From assembly GCA_018368455.1 (NCBI GenBank), contig JAGZEG010000008.1, forward strand, positions 62,001 to 126,000: 64,000 nt of DNA. Reading direction: 5' to 3'. The notes beneath the pieces are model-generated. The model ran no database searches, had not been told where the DNA came from, and saw only the letters and a list, made by a program, of their open reading frames with translations. Below, piece by piece: positions 35,914 to 45,173 of the stretch (positions are counted from its first letter, which is position 1; every line of letters starts with the position of its first letter). This stretch comes from Coriobacteriia bacterium. Lineage in GTDB: Bacteria > Actinomycetota > Coriobacteriia > Coriobacteriales > UMGS124. The position numbers and the translations under genes are program-made.

Positions 35914-36537
35914 ATGAGCGACGAACAGAACGAGGGCATCACGGCCATCGAGCCCCAGGAGAAACCACTGGCTCCCGACACCGAGTCCGAGAAAGAAACA
36001 CCAGCTGAAACCCCCGGCCCGGCGCAAACCCCGCTATTCTCCGCCGAGTATGCCACGGACCTGCCGCTGCTCACCAGCTACGTCGACCTGCTCGTCGGCG
36101 ACAAGCAGCGGCGCTTTGCCCTCGTCATGGCCGGCATCGACATCGTGCTCGCCCTCGTCGTCGCGTTCGTGGCAGCGCCCCTGTGGCCCGTAGCACTCGT
36201 GCTCGCCGCTATCGGCATTGGCATGCTCTGGTATCGCACCAACGTCTGCCGGTTGACGGCTACAAAGATGCTGCGCGGCCTCGACCCTGCCGAGCTGCAC
36301 CGCCACGTGCACGTCTACGCCGACCACGTGGAGCTCGTAAAGGACGACGGCTCTGTCGACGACTTCCCCCTTGCGGCGCTTTCCGATGTGATGCACGATG
36401 ACGCGCTGCTCGTGTTGGCGTTCGGCCACTCCGGCATCACCGTACCTCGTGGCTCGCTCTCGAGCGGCACGTATGAGGATCTGCTCGCCTGGGCCCTCGA
36501 ACGCGCAGGCAAGCCCGCGGCAGAAACGGAGGCATAG
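35914..36537 (+). CDS. YcxB-like membrane protein
   Basis: 207 residues. An acidic, Pro/Thr-rich N-terminus is followed by two adjacent membrane helices (FALVMAGIDIVLALVVAFVAAPLWPVALVLAAIGIGMLWY). The soluble C-terminal domain (HVHVYADHVELVKDDGSVDDFPLAALSDVMHDDALLVL) resembles the YcxB-like family of unknown function. Start ATG 35914 with GAGG upstream. It is followed three bases later by the nicotinamidase gene, so the two form an operon. -10 TATACT at 35865. Confidence 0.75.
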   Translation: MSDEQNEGITAIEPQEKPLAPDTESEKETPAETPGPAQTPLFSAEYATDLPLLTSYVDLLVGDKQRRFALVMAGIDIVLALVVAFVAAPLWPVALVLAAIGIGMLWYRTNVCRLTATKMLRGLDPAELHRHVHVYADHVELVKDDGSVDDFPLAALSDVMHDDALLVLAFGHSGITVPRGSLSSGTYEDLLAWALERAGKPAAETEA

Positions 36538-36540
36538 CGC

Positions 36541-37152
36541 ATGAAAGCCTTGCTCATCATCGACGTCCAGAACGACTTCTGCCCCGGAGGCACCCTTGCC
36601 GTGGCAGACGGCGACGCTGTCGTACCCGTTGCCAACGAGCTCATCGCCCAGTTTGCGGCACAAGGGCTGCCCATTGTCGCCACGCAGGACTGGCATCCGG
36701 CCGGCCACGTGAGCTTCGCCTCGGCCCACCCCGGCCACGCTATCGGCGAACTCCTCGAGCTGCCCGGTGGCGGCGCCCAGATGCTCTGGCCCGACCACTG
36801 CGTGCAGGACACGCCCGGCGCCGAGCTGCATCCCGACCTCGACGTCACCCGCATCACGCACGTTGTGCACAAGGGCTGCGACCCCGCACGCGATTCCTAC
36901 TCGGCGTTCTTCGACAACGACCACGTCTCCGCGACCGGCCTGGACGCCTGGCTGCGTGAGCACAGCGTCGACGAGCTCGTCGTCTGTGGCCTAGCCTGTG
37001 ACTACTGCGTCAAGTACAGCGTGCTCGACGCGCTGGCGCTCGGATATGCCGTGAGCCTGCCGCGCACGGGCACGCGTGCCGTGGATGCGACCCCCGGCGA
37101 CGGGGAGCGCACTCTGCAGGAGATGACCGCAAAGGGAGCGCACATCCTGTAG
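36541..37152 (+). CDS. pncA: nicotinamidase/pyrazinamidase
   Basis: 203 residues, cytosolic cysteine hydrolase converting nicotinamide to nicotinate for NAD salvage. Catalytic Asp8 (LLIIDVQNDFCPGG), Lys111 (HKGCD) and Cys156 (GLACDYCVK). Metal ligands are Asp50, His52 and His56 (TQDWHPAGH). Three bases downstream of the YcxB-like gene. Confidence 0.93.
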   Translation: MKALLIIDVQNDFCPGGTLAVADGDAVVPVANELIAQFAAQGLPIVATQDWHPAGHVSFASAHPGHAIGELLELPGGGAQMLWPDHCVQDTPGAELHPDLDVTRITHVVHKGCDPARDSYSAFFDNDHVSATGLDAWLREHSVDELVVCGLACDYCVKYSVLDALALGYAVSLPRTGTRAVDATPGDGERTLQEMTAKGAHIL

Positions 37153-37197
37153 AGAGAAGCGCGAGACGGCGTAGGCGGCTCAGCGGGCGATCGCTCG

Positions 37198-37779
37198 TTG
37201 AGTCGCGGCGACCACTTCGTTCAAAAGACGCTCGGAATCGTCGTCTCAGGCCACACGGACCCGGGGCATTCTGTCGCCAACAAGGAGATCGTTGCTAACC
37301 TGGAGAAGCTCCCGGAGGTGACCGTCGACCGCCTGGGCGTGCTCTATCCCGATTTCAATATCGACGTTCCCGCCGAGCAGGCGAAGCTCATCTCCGCAGA
37401 CATCGTGGTGTTGCAGTACCCCGTGTTCTGGTACAGCATGCCGAGCCTTCTGCACCGCTGGATGGAAGATGTGTTCCAGCACGGCTTCTCTCATGGCGCG
37501 ACCGGCGATAAGCTGCGCGGAAAGGCGCTTGTCGCAAGCATCACGACCGGGGCGCCGGCGCAGATGTACGGGCGCGATGCCGCCATGGGCCACGCGATCG
37601 AGGAATACCTGGCGCCGCTCGAGAGCACGGCAAAGCTCACCGGCATGAGCTGGGGTGGATACGTATACACCGGCAACGTGAGCTACCAGACGCGCGACGA
37701 CGAGGCGGCACTGGCGGACATGAAGGTGCGCGCCCGCGACCACGCCGAACGCCTGGTCAAGTTGCTGGAGACGCTGTAG
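37198..37779 (+). CDS. flavodoxin-fold NAD(P)H oxidoreductase (YwrO/MdaB type)
   Basis: About 193 residues, FMN/FAD quinone or nitro reductase of the Flavodoxin_2 group. LGIVVSGHTDPGHSVANKEI opens the fold, then QYPVFWYSMPSLLHRWMEDVF (the family's W-Y-S-x-P-x-x-L-K/H-W) and TTGAPAQMYGR. The start is unsure: the only available start in frame is TTG 37198 and no good ribosome site is seen. It could be co-transcribed with pncA (45 nt gap). Confidence 0.8.
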   Translation: MSRGDHFVQKTLGIVVSGHTDPGHSVANKEIVANLEKLPEVTVDRLGVLYPDFNIDVPAEQAKLISADIVVLQYPVFWYSMPSLLHRWMEDVFQHGFSHGATGDKLRGKALVASITTGAPAQMYGRDAAMGHAIEEYLAPLESTAKLTGMSWGGYVYTGNVSYQTRDDEAALADMKVRARDHAERLVKLLETL

Positions 37780-37936
37780 GCTCAATCTGACGCTTTGAGC
37801 AAGACGCGCTGAGCCGCTGCGCAATGCAGACCGCCGGCAGCTCAGTACGGCAAAAAACCTTCGCTGGGCTCAGATCTAACAGTATCGCCAGCGCGGAGCC
37901 GGGCGAAACGTCTATGATGCGGTGACTTCATATTTA

Positions 37937-37992
37937 CGGGCCCCTCGAACGCGCCCCATCTTTCGCAAGATGCGGCTTCAACGAGGGGCCCG
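37937..37992 (+). promoter_or_regulatory. large hairpin in the leader of the ketopantoate-reductase-like gene
   Basis: CGGGCCCCTCG (37937-37947) and CGAGGGGCCCG (37982-37992) are a perfect 11-bp pair. Inside them is a second stem GCCCCATCTT-tcgc-AAGATGcGGC. There is no U-tract. It ends 24 nt before the ATG, so it could affect translation or mRNA stability. Confidence 0.45.
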
Positions 37993-38016
37993 CACCCGTC
38001 GCAAGGGAGCCTCATC

Positions 38017-38991
38017 ATGAAATACACCGTCATCGGCGCCGGCGCCATGGGCCTGCGCTACGGCATCCAGCTGATAGAGAACGCCGGGGCAGATGTCGAC
38101 TTCATCGACTGCTGGCAGGACAACGTCGAGAAGATCCGCGAACAGGGCGGCGTCTGGGCGATGCGTGACCACCAAGGTCGACATCTCGTGCCCATCAACG
38201 TCTCCTATCCCGAAGAGTACCAAGGCGACCCCGACGTCTGGATCTTCTTCGTGAAGCAAATGCAGCTCGATGGGTTCCTGGAGCGCTGCGGCCATCTGTT
38301 CAAGGACCACCAGGCCGCGTTCACCGCGATGAACGGCATGGGCCACTACGAAAAGCTGCTCAAGTTCTTCAAGCCGAGCCATCTCTATGGCGGCACCGCC
38401 GTCGTCGCAACGGTGCTGCCCGGCCCCGGCGAGGTCGACTTCATGGGCGCGGCGGGCACAGAATACATGCACATGTGCGCCTACGATAACGGCAGGCACG
38501 AGGCGGGCGACGCCCTGTTCGCCGACTTCAAGAAGGCCGGACTGGGCCCGGAGTGGAGCCCCGACATCATGAGTATGTCCATGGCCAAGGTCATGCTGAA
38601 CTCGGTGTGCAACACGCTGTGCACGATGTTCGAGATCAACATGGGCACGCTCGGCAGCGACCCGCACACCCGCCCGCTGTGCGACCAGCTCGTGCACGAG
38701 GGCTTCGAGGTGTGCCGCCGCGCCGGCATCGACCTGGGCGTTTCCGAGCAGCAGGAGTCCGACGCCATCATGAAGAGCATGGACGACCTGTCGCTGCACT
38801 ATCCCTCGATGTGCCAGGACATGTTCAAAGGGCGCCCGACCGAGGTCGACTACATCAACGGCTACATCGTCAAGCTCGGCCGCGAGCACGGCTACGAGGC
38901 AGTGCGCCATGAGTTCCTGACGAACGAAGTACACCTGGCCGAGACGGCCCACAGGTTCCATGAGGAGCAAAAGGCCGCCCGCGAAAAATAG
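38017..38991 (+). CDS. ketopantoate reductase family protein
   Basis: 324 residues, cytosolic. N-terminal Rossmann motif IGAGAMGLRYG (6-16) and a helical C-terminal domain (SVCNTLCTMFEINMG; PSMCQDMFKGRPTEVDYINGYIVKLG, with the PanE-family S-S-M-x-x-D-x-x-x-x-R-x-T-E-x-D-x-I-x-G pattern). The family makes pantoate or reduces other 2-oxo acids with NADPH. It is longer than E. coli PanE (303) and not next to pan genes, so the substrate is open. ATG 38017 follows AAGGGAGCC. Confidence 0.85.
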   Translation: MKYTVIGAGAMGLRYGIQLIENAGADVDFIDCWQDNVEKIREQGGVWAMRDHQGRHLVPINVSYPEEYQGDPDVWIFFVKQMQLDGFLERCGHLFKDHQAAFTAMNGMGHYEKLLKFFKPSHLYGGTAVVATVLPGPGEVDFMGAAGTEYMHMCAYDNGRHEAGDALFADFKKAGLGPEWSPDIMSMSMAKVMLNSVCNTLCTMFEINMGTLGSDPHTRPLCDQLVHEGFEVCRRAGIDLGVSEQQESDAIMKSMDDLSLHYPSMCQDMFKGRPTEVDYINGYIVKLGREHGYEAVRHEFLTNEVHLAETAHRFHEEQKAAREK

Positions 38992-39000
38992 GTCACACAT

Positions 39001-39038
39001 CGGGAGGCCGGGCGTGAGCGCGCATGTCCGGCCTCCCG
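39001..39038. terminator. bidirectional terminator-like hairpin
   Basis: CGGGAGGCCGG and CCGGCCTCCCG form a perfect 11-bp stem between the convergent ketopantoate-reductase-like and LuxR genes. No U-tract. Confidence 0.55.
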
Positions 39039-39078
39039 CAGCGACACCCTCACTCACGCGCATACCAGGGTGCGCCCT

Positions 39079-40764
39079 CTACCGCGCAGGGCCCGCCTCG
39101 TAGAGGTCGATGAGCTCCTGCTTGCTGGCGACGCCGGCCTTGCGATAGATGTGCATGACGTGCGTCTTCACGGTGCCGGCCGTCACGTAGAGGCGCTCGG
39201 CGATGAACGGCAGGCTGCGCCCGCGCACGAGGTAGGCGCAGACGTCCGCCTCCCGCGGCGTCAGGCCGTAGCGCACGGCGAACGCAGCGAGAGCGCCGTC
39301 CTCCTCGGCTGGCGCCTCCGACGACGGCTCGCCGGCGCGTCCAACGTCCTCCCCCGCGCACGGCGCACCGGACGGCCCTCGCGTCGCGCTCGCGAGGCGG
39401 TCCGCCATGGTGTCCGCCACCATCACGAGCAGGAAGAACAGCGCAAAGACTCCCGCGGCACATACGAGCGCCAACAGCGGGCCCGTGCCGCCCGGAAGTG
39501 CGCTCAGCGCCCGCCCTCCCACGTTGCCCGCGAACACGACGCTGCCGATGAGGCCCTGCCCCACGCCGAACGCCAGCATGGGAGAGACGCCCACCTCCTG
39601 GACGGCCTCGGCCACCTTGAGCACGACGAGCGCCTGGAGAAAGACGCTGGCCCCGGTCACGAGGGCCCCGGCCAGCGCGGGCGCCCCCTGCGACATCGCG
39701 ACGCCCCCGCCGAGAATGGCGGGCAGGGTCGCGTCGCCCGCCGCCCCGCCGCCGGCGGCTATCAGCAGGATGAGCAGCATGCCAAGCACCGAAAACGGCA
39801 GGCAGTAGCGATAGAGTCGCTCGATGGACGTGCTGCGCTCCCCCGACCCGACGACGGTCAGCGCCGCGAGCGTGATGTACGCACACACGAGAAACGCGCC
39901 GGGGAAGATGACGGCGGCCCCGTCGTAGCTCGCGCCCATGATGAGCGACGAGACGACGTTGCCGACAAGCGCGGTAACCGCGAACAGGCCCATCGTGCGC
40001 CACGGCAGAATGGCCGCGTCCGTCGAGCCCTCCGAGCCCTCGCCCAGATGGCGCACGCCTCCGTCGGCCTCGCTCGGGCCCTGAGGCCAGACCTCGGAGG
40101 TCAGCTGGTGGCGCTGCCAGGAGTCCAGCAGCCACAGCGCGCCCGAGGCGAGGGGCAGGGCACAGGCAAGCACTCGAGCGACCGAGACCGGCAGCCACAG
40201 CGAGGCAAGGTAGATGACGTAGGCCAGCAGAAACGACAGCAGAACGAGCCGGCGCATCGAGCGCCCGCCCAGCGAGAACCGCGCACCCCATGCGATGGAG
40301 AGCACGAGGCCGCCCGCGCCGTAGACGACCCCGCACGCCGCAACGAGCAGCGGCGGCGGCTCAGGCAGCCGCATGGCGTTCGCAAGCACAAACGACGCGA
40401 GCGCCAGGCCGAGAGCCGACACCACGGCAGCGATCGGCGAGAACCTCGGATGCCAGCGGCGCAGGGCGGCCGCGAGGACCAGGCCGAGCACGAGCAGCGT
40501 CAGCTGGGAGACGTAGTAGGCGAACTCGATGCCGATGCTATCCGTGACGCCGGCGTCCGGGAACAACGCCGTGCTGAGGCTCGCGACGTATCCCCACGCC
40601 CACAGGCAAGCCGCGCCGATGACCGTGCACGCCGCCGAGGCGCGCCGCGACCACGGCCGCCCCGGTGCGGCGCAGCTCGCGATCTCACCCTGTCCCGCTG
40701 CGCCGCCTCGCACCGCGCCTCCCCCTCCCGGCATTTTCGACATCGTTGAGCATCTGAGCCGCAT
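39079..40764 (-). CDS. membrane-bound LuxR-family regulator 2
   Basis: About 561 residues. Some 12 hydrophobic segments from residue ~45 (ACTVIGAACLWAWGYVASL) to ~440, an acidic linker, then LuxR helix-turn-helix GLTPREADVCAYLVRG...AGTVKTHVMHIYRKAGV. Divergent from reductase 2, the expected target. ATG 40764 is chosen because GGTGGAG lies 7 nt upstream; ATG 40743 is an alternative and a longer in-frame extension lacks support. Confidence 0.85.
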   Translation of the reverse strand: MRLRCSTMSKMPGGGGAVRGGAAGQGEIASCAAPGRPWSRRASAACTVIGAACLWAWGYVASLSTALFPDAGVTDSIGIEFAYYVSQLTLLVLGLVLAAALRRWHPRFSPIAAVVSALGLALASFVLANAMRLPEPPPLLVAACGVVYGAGGLVLSIAWGARFSLGGRSMRRLVLLSFLLAYVIYLASLWLPVSVARVLACALPLASGALWLLDSWQRHQLTSEVWPQGPSEADGGVRHLGEGSEGSTDAAILPWRTMGLFAVTALVGNVVSSLIMGASYDGAAVIFPGAFLVCAYITLAALTVVGSGERSTSIERLYRYCLPFSVLGMLLILLIAAGGGAAGDATLPAILGGGVAMSQGAPALAGALVTGASVFLQALVVLKVAEAVQEVGVSPMLAFGVGQGLIGSVVFAGNVGGRALSALPGGTGPLLALVCAAGVFALFFLLVMVADTMADRLASATRGPSGAPCAGEDVGRAGEPSSEAPAEEDGALAAFAVRYGLTPREADVCAYLVRGRSLPFIAERLYVTAGTVKTHVMHIYRKAGVASKQELIDLYEAGPAR

Positions 40765-40945
40765 CAGCATACTCCACCTATTGTTACCTGCGGCTTCTCG
40801 CATCTCTACCATTTTGGCAGACGCGTGATTTGACGCCTGCGCCCCATGATAGCAAGCGTCACGCAGCACGGCGCGGCATAGGGGCGCCCGGCCCCGACGC
40901 ATCTCACGTGCCGCTGCACACCACCCGACACAAGGGGGATATCGC

Positions 40946-42670
40946 ATGAACACGAACCGTCCCGAGACCCTGAGCCGCCGCACGTTCCTGGCCAGTGCCG
41001 GCATGGCGAGCGCCGCTGTCGCCGCCAGCGCAGCCGGCGTCGCCCTGGCCGCCGAGGGCTCCGCGCCCGCCGACGCCAACGCCGACGCGAGCAAGCCGCA
41101 CGCTGAGGGCTCGCTTGCCGGCAAGCAGGCCACCGCGGGCAACGCCGACGCCAACTACCCCACGAACGATCCCAACATGTTCGCCCCGTGCGCCGCGGGC
41201 GAGGGCCAGATCGCCTTCGTCGCTGAGCCCATCTCCGATGACGAGATCGTCGCCACCCATGACGTCGACGTCGTCGTGTGCGGCCTGGGCCCGGCTGGCG
41301 ACGCCGCCGCGCTGTCCTGCGCCGAGCACGGCCTCAAGACGGTCGCCGTCGAGAAGAACGGCTGGGCGAACTACTGCTCCGCGACGCTGGGCGGCACGAA
41401 CTCCAAGATTCACCAGCACTGGGGCGTCACGTTCGATGAGGCCGAGTGGCTCGACGACGCCATGGCCGACTGCGGCTATCGCGGCAACCTCGACCTGTAC
41501 AAGCGCTACCTCGCCTGCAACGGCGAGGCTGTCGACTGGTATGTCGACCACCTCATGAAGGCCGGCAACAAGACGGAGGACGATTTCCCGCTGACGTTCA
41601 ACGCCACGGGCGACTTCCCGGACTTCCGCGACTCCTACGACGCCACGTCGCTGTCGCGCTCCTGGAACACGAGCTTCAACCTGCCGTTTGCCCCGGGCGA
41701 CCTCGCCACGCTGCTGCCCCAGCTCATCGAGGAGGCCGGCGCCGAGATCCGCTACGAGTGCCCCGCCTGCCAGCTCGTGACCGACGAGAGCGGCGCCGTG
41801 ACCGGCGTCATCGTCAAGAGCGCCGAGGGCTACGAGAAGTACAACTGCGCCAAGGGCGTCGTGCTGGCCACGGGCGGTTATGGCTTCAACCTCGAGAAGC
41901 TCCAGCGCTGCTGCCGTCCGCGTGACCTCGCCCTGTGCGGCTGGATGAGCCCGTCGACCGGCAACACGGGCGATGGCCACGAGATGGCCGTGGCCATCGG
42001 CGGCATCGAGGACGAGTATCCGCATCCCCTGATGCTCGACCCCATGCAGCTGATGCCCTACCTGCGCGTCAACAAGCTCGGCAAGCGCTTCACACCTGAG
42101 TACGAGCCGTATAACCACCTCGCCTGCGCCATCCAGGCCCAGCCCGGCGCGTGCGACTACTACATCGTCGACGGCGCCATCGCCGACAAGATCGACGCTA
42201 TCTGGACGCCCTCCAGCTCGTGCTACGGCCCCAAGGAGGTCTGGGTCGGCGCCGCTACGAGCGAGAACGCCCTCAAGGCCGACACGCTCGAGGAGCTGGC
42301 CGAGCTCATGGGCGTGCCTGCGGACGAGTTCGTCGCGACGATCGAGCACTGGAACGAGATGTGCGACGCCGGCGAGGACAGCGACTACCACTTCCCCGGC
42401 TCGATGATGGCCAAGATCGACACTCCGCCGTTCTACGCCAACCTCGAGGGCGCCGAGGCCCTGTCCACGGCGGGTGGCCTGCAGGTCGATATCCACAGCC
42501 GCGTGCTCAAAAGCGACTTTGCGCCGATCCCCGGTCTGTTCGCCGTGGGCCTGACGTCGGGTGGCATGTTCAACAACACGTACCCGCACAACCTGAACTG
42601 CCTATCGCACACACGTAACTGCACGTTTGGCTACCTCGTCGGCAAGTACCTCTCCGGCGACGAGAGCTAA
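40946..42670 (+). CDS. Tat-exported FAD-dependent reductase 2 (FAD_binding_2 family)
   Basis: 574 residues. Twin-arginine LSRRTFLAS (9-17), an Ala/Asp-rich linker, then GLGPAG (113-118) for FAD and IPGLFAVG near the C-terminus. The usual HHTMGG substrate His site reads LSTAGG, and the substrate-Arg segment is replaced by MFNNTYPHNLNCLSHTRN. The closest match in the window is reductase 3, which shares the N-T-Y-P segment and the ~110-residue pre-FAD part, so the two form a subgroup. Substrate unknown. AAGGGGG precedes the ATG. Divergent from regulator 2. Confidence 0.87.
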   Translation: MNTNRPETLSRRTFLASAGMASAAVAASAAGVALAAEGSAPADANADASKPHAEGSLAGKQATAGNADANYPTNDPNMFAPCAAGEGQIAFVAEPISDDEIVATHDVDVVVCGLGPAGDAAALSCAEHGLKTVAVEKNGWANYCSATLGGTNSKIHQHWGVTFDEAEWLDDAMADCGYRGNLDLYKRYLACNGEAVDWYVDHLMKAGNKTEDDFPLTFNATGDFPDFRDSYDATSLSRSWNTSFNLPFAPGDLATLLPQLIEEAGAEIRYECPACQLVTDESGAVTGVIVKSAEGYEKYNCAKGVVLATGGYGFNLEKLQRCCRPRDLALCGWMSPSTGNTGDGHEMAVAIGGIEDEYPHPLMLDPMQLMPYLRVNKLGKRFTPEYEPYNHLACAIQAQPGACDYYIVDGAIADKIDAIWTPSSSCYGPKEVWVGAATSENALKADTLEELAELMGVPADEFVATIEHWNEMCDAGEDSDYHFPGSMMAKIDTPPFYANLEGAEALSTAGGLQVDIHSRVLKSDFAPIPGLFAVGLTSGGMFNNTYPHNLNCLSHTRNCTFGYLVGKYLSGDES

Positions 42671-42690
42671 AAAGAGCCGTCTGGCTTGCT

Positions 42691-42750
42691 AGCAGAGAGC
42701 CCCGGGTTTCACGCTCCGACGAGGAGGGTGGGCCCGGGGCTCTCTGCTTT
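42691..42750 (+). terminator. terminator of reductase 2
   Basis: AGCAGAGAGCCCCGGG pairs perfectly with CCCGGGGCTCTCTGCT around a 26-nt loop, then TT. Confidence 0.82.
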
Positions 42751-42838
42751 CGGGCGGGTGGAAGACTTGAGGCTCGGGAGTGACACCGGGCTTCCAGGGG
42801 AAAGCCCGCCTCAGCACGTTCCATCCTGGGCAGAACAA

Positions 42839-43056
42839 ACGGATGTGCAAGGTTTTGCAAAGCAGGCTCTCGAAAATGGGCGCGAATTGCGGCTGTGCAA
42901 GGTTTGTAGGCCTCGTACCCCGCCCCTGTGGCACAAACCCGCAGGTAACCCGTTTTGGGAGACACCACGCGACCCCGAAACGCCCCCGCAAACCTCGCAG
43001 CCCCGCGATTCGCGCCCAATTTCAGCGCCGTGTTTTGCAAAACCTTGCACATCCGT
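42839..43056. repeat. intergenic palindrome, type I, copy 3 (best preserved)
   Basis: The outermost 23 bp are a perfect inverted pair: 42839-42861 (begins ACGGATGTGCAAGG, ends TTTTGCAAA) and 43034-43056. Inside are ATGGGCGCGAATTGCGG, TGTGCAAGGTTTG and their mirror images. The midpoint carries AAACCCGCAGGTAACCC (42936-42952), the core in reverse orientation. It lies between convergent reductase genes 2 and 3. Confidence 0.82.
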
Positions 43057-43343
43057 CAGGATTGGCCACACCCCGCAGCCCAGCGCCCGCCCGTTCTCGC
43101 ACGACCCAAGCCGCCCCACGCAACCTGAGCCTCTGCCTCCATGTCCGCGTTAACACACTTCAAGCAGGCATCGCATTCCGAGCCGCGAGCACGCAACCCC
43201 ATCCCCGATGCGGGCTCTCATACTTCTCGGCAATCTCGCTCCGAGCTGCGCGCATGCAGCCACACCCCGCCTCCTCGCACGCGGAAAGTGGGCGGTAGCG
43301 TCTCACGGCTTACGGCATGTCCTACACCCCGCCCCTCGCATGC
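43057..43343. other. gene-free GC-rich stretch between reductases 2 and 3
   Basis: No credible gene. A short direct repeat, ACACCCCGCCTCCTCGCACGC near 43262 and ACACCCCGCCCCTCGCATGC near 43324, is the only structure I noticed. Confidence 0.4.
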
Positions 43344-43391
43344 AAAAAGGGGCCCGGACCCCGCCCCATCCCGCGGGCGAAAGCCGAGCCC
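43344..43391 (-). terminator. probable terminator of reductase 3
   Basis: On the minus strand GGGGCTCGG and CCGGGCCCC (8 of 9 paired), followed by TTTTT, 30 nt after the stop. Confidence 0.55.
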
Positions 43392-43421
43392 CCCTCACAA
43401 TCCAACAGCGCGTAAAACGCC

Positions 43422-45173
43422 CTACTTCGCGGCAAGATACTTGCCGACGTGGCGGCCAAACGTCACGGTGCGGCCGCACGCCATACCCGTCGACAGGTTA
43501 GGGTACGTGTTGGCGAAGTAGCTGCCCGAGTCGTTACCGATGACGTAAAGCCCCTCGATGGGATCGCCGTTCACGTCGAGCGCGTTGAGGTTCGTGTCGA
43601 TCTGGATGCCATCAAGTGTGCACAGCACGTAGCCGGTGTTCTTGCACCCGTAGAACGGCGCGGCGTCAACGGGCGTCAGGCGGTGGGCCTCCTTGCCGAA
43701 GTCCGTGTCCTCGCCAGCGGCGGCCATCTCGTTGTAGTGCTCAACCTCAGCCACGAAGGCGTCGACGGGCAGACCGAGCCCCTCGGCCAGCTCCTCGAGC
43801 GTATCGGCCTTGATCACCTGGCCGCCCTCGATGAGCTGCGGCAGGAAGACAGCCTCGTTGACCTCGCGGGGGATGTCGCACGCGGCGCCGTTCACAAACG
43901 GGATCTGGCGCGAGCAGCCATGCATCTGGAACTGCTCGACGTACGTCGTCCAGTTGCTGTCGAAGATCGTGTAGTGGCAGTGGCCCTTCTGGTACTCGTC
44001 GGCATGCAGAATGCCCTCGTAGGTGCCCGACTCGTTGAAGAAGCGCTTGCCGTCGGCGTTGACCTTGAGCCACGGCTGCGAGCCGATCCAGAAGAAGCCG
44101 TTGTCGCCCGACTCGGCCGTCGCGCGGCCTGTCTCCTGGTCAGGGCGCAGGGCACAGCGGTCGAACATCATCATCGAGTGCGTCTCGTCCATCTTGGCGC
44201 CGGCCCACAAGCACGCCTTGATGCCGTCGCCGAACGCGCCGGGCTCCGAGCCGTTACGGCCGATGATCCGCAGGTTCCACGGCTGCATGGCGGCCATCAT
44301 GTCGTAGTTGAGCGAGTAGCCACCCGTGCAGACAACCGTGCCCTTGGACGCAACGTAACGCACGTAGTCGCCGTCCTCGTTGGTGGCGATGCAGCCAGTG
44401 ACCTTGCCGTCCTCCTTGACGAGCTTGATCATCTGCGTGTTGTAGTGGAACTCGGCGCCCTTCGAGACGGCGTAGTCGTAGAGCACCGTGTTGCCATTGA
44501 GCGACTCGTTGCCCTCTTCGTCTGCAGGCCAGGCGGGAGAGTGACCCGTCGCGTAGTGCTTGTAGCGATCGCCCTCGTCATCGTCGCCCGCCTCGTGCCA
44601 CAGCACGACGTCGCGCTCGGCAAGGCGATCGCCGTACCAGTCGATCGTCTCGCCTGACTCGTCGCAGAACAGGGCGACGAGCTGCTGGTTGATATGGCCT
44701 GCGGCATACTGCGTCGCCATGGTGATGTAGTCGAACTTGTCGATCTTCGTGCCCCACTCCTGCTGGTAACGCGAGTTGATGCCCGCCAGGTCATCGCGGA
44801 TGCCCACGCCCGTGGGGAAGCGCTCGATACCGATGACCTTGGCGCCTTCCTCCGCCGCCGTGGCGACGGCAAACATGCCGCCCGTGCCACAGCCAATGAC
44901 GAGGATGTCGGTCTCGTACGTCTGCACGATGTCAGCATCAGCGATCTCGGGCTCGACACCGAGCCAATCAGGCGTAGTACCGAGAATGGCGCCGTTAGCC
45001 GGCCACACGCCCTCGCTACCAACTGCAGAATCGGCCGCGGGCGCAACGTCCTTGGCAGACGACTCTGAGGCAATCGCCTGTGCCGCCGTCCCCGCAACGG
45101 CAGCGGCACCGGCAAGAGCCGTGGCGCCTGCAACGAACGTACGACGGGACAGCGCGCTCTCATTCTGTGCCAT
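43422..45173 (-). CDS. Tat-exported FAD-dependent reductase 3 (FAD_binding_2 family)
   Basis: 583 residues. Twin-arginine LSRRTFVAG (8-16), pre-FAD segment, then GCGTGG (94-99) and IEGLYVIGND near the end. The fumarate-type His site reads NTGYVLCT and the substrate-Arg region reads SYFANTYPNLSTGMACG, close to reductase 2 but not identical. It is rich in acidic and His/Cys residues around 330-420 (MHGCSRQIPFVNGAACD). Substrate unknown. GAAGGGGA precedes the ATG. Divergent from regulator 3. Confidence 0.87.
   Translation of the reverse strand: MAQNESALSRRTFVAGATALAGAAAVAGTAAQAIASESSAKDVAPAADSAVGSEGVWPANGAILGTTPDWLGVEPEIADADIVQTYETDILVIGCGTGGMFAVATAAEEGAKVIGIERFPTGVGIRDDLAGINSRYQQEWGTKIDKFDYITMATQYAAGHINQQLVALFCDESGETIDWYGDRLAERDVVLWHEAGDDDEGDRYKHYATGHSPAWPADEEGNESLNGNTVLYDYAVSKGAEFHYNTQMIKLVKEDGKVTGCIATNEDGDYVRYVASKGTVVCTGGYSLNYDMMAAMQPWNLRIIGRNGSEPGAFGDGIKACLWAGAKMDETHSMMMFDRCALRPDQETGRATAESGDNGFFWIGSQPWLKVNADGKRFFNESGTYEGILHADEYQKGHCHYTIFDSNWTTYVEQFQMHGCSRQIPFVNGAACDIPREVNEAVFLPQLIEGGQVIKADTLEELAEGLGLPVDAFVAEVEHYNEMAAAGEDTDFGKEAHRLTPVDAAPFYGCKNTGYVLCTLDGIQIDTNLNALDVNGDPIEGLYVIGNDSGSYFANTYPNLSTGMACGRTVTFGRHVGKYLAAK

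Noticed and set aside
37852..37893. Minus-strand CGCTGG/CCAGCG hairpin followed 4 nt later by TTTTTT
   Set aside because: No minus-strand gene or promoter nearby to terminate and the stem is short; not enough to call a feature.
40745..40860. TTACCTGCGGCTTC upstream of regulator 2, resembling the palindrome core
   Set aside because: No matching inverted arms around it; it overlaps the region just before the regulator's ribosome site, so it is left out of the repeat family.
43262..43343. Direct repeat of ACACCCCGC-type sequence downstream of reductase 3
   Set aside because: Only two imperfect copies in GC-rich sequence, with no link to a function.
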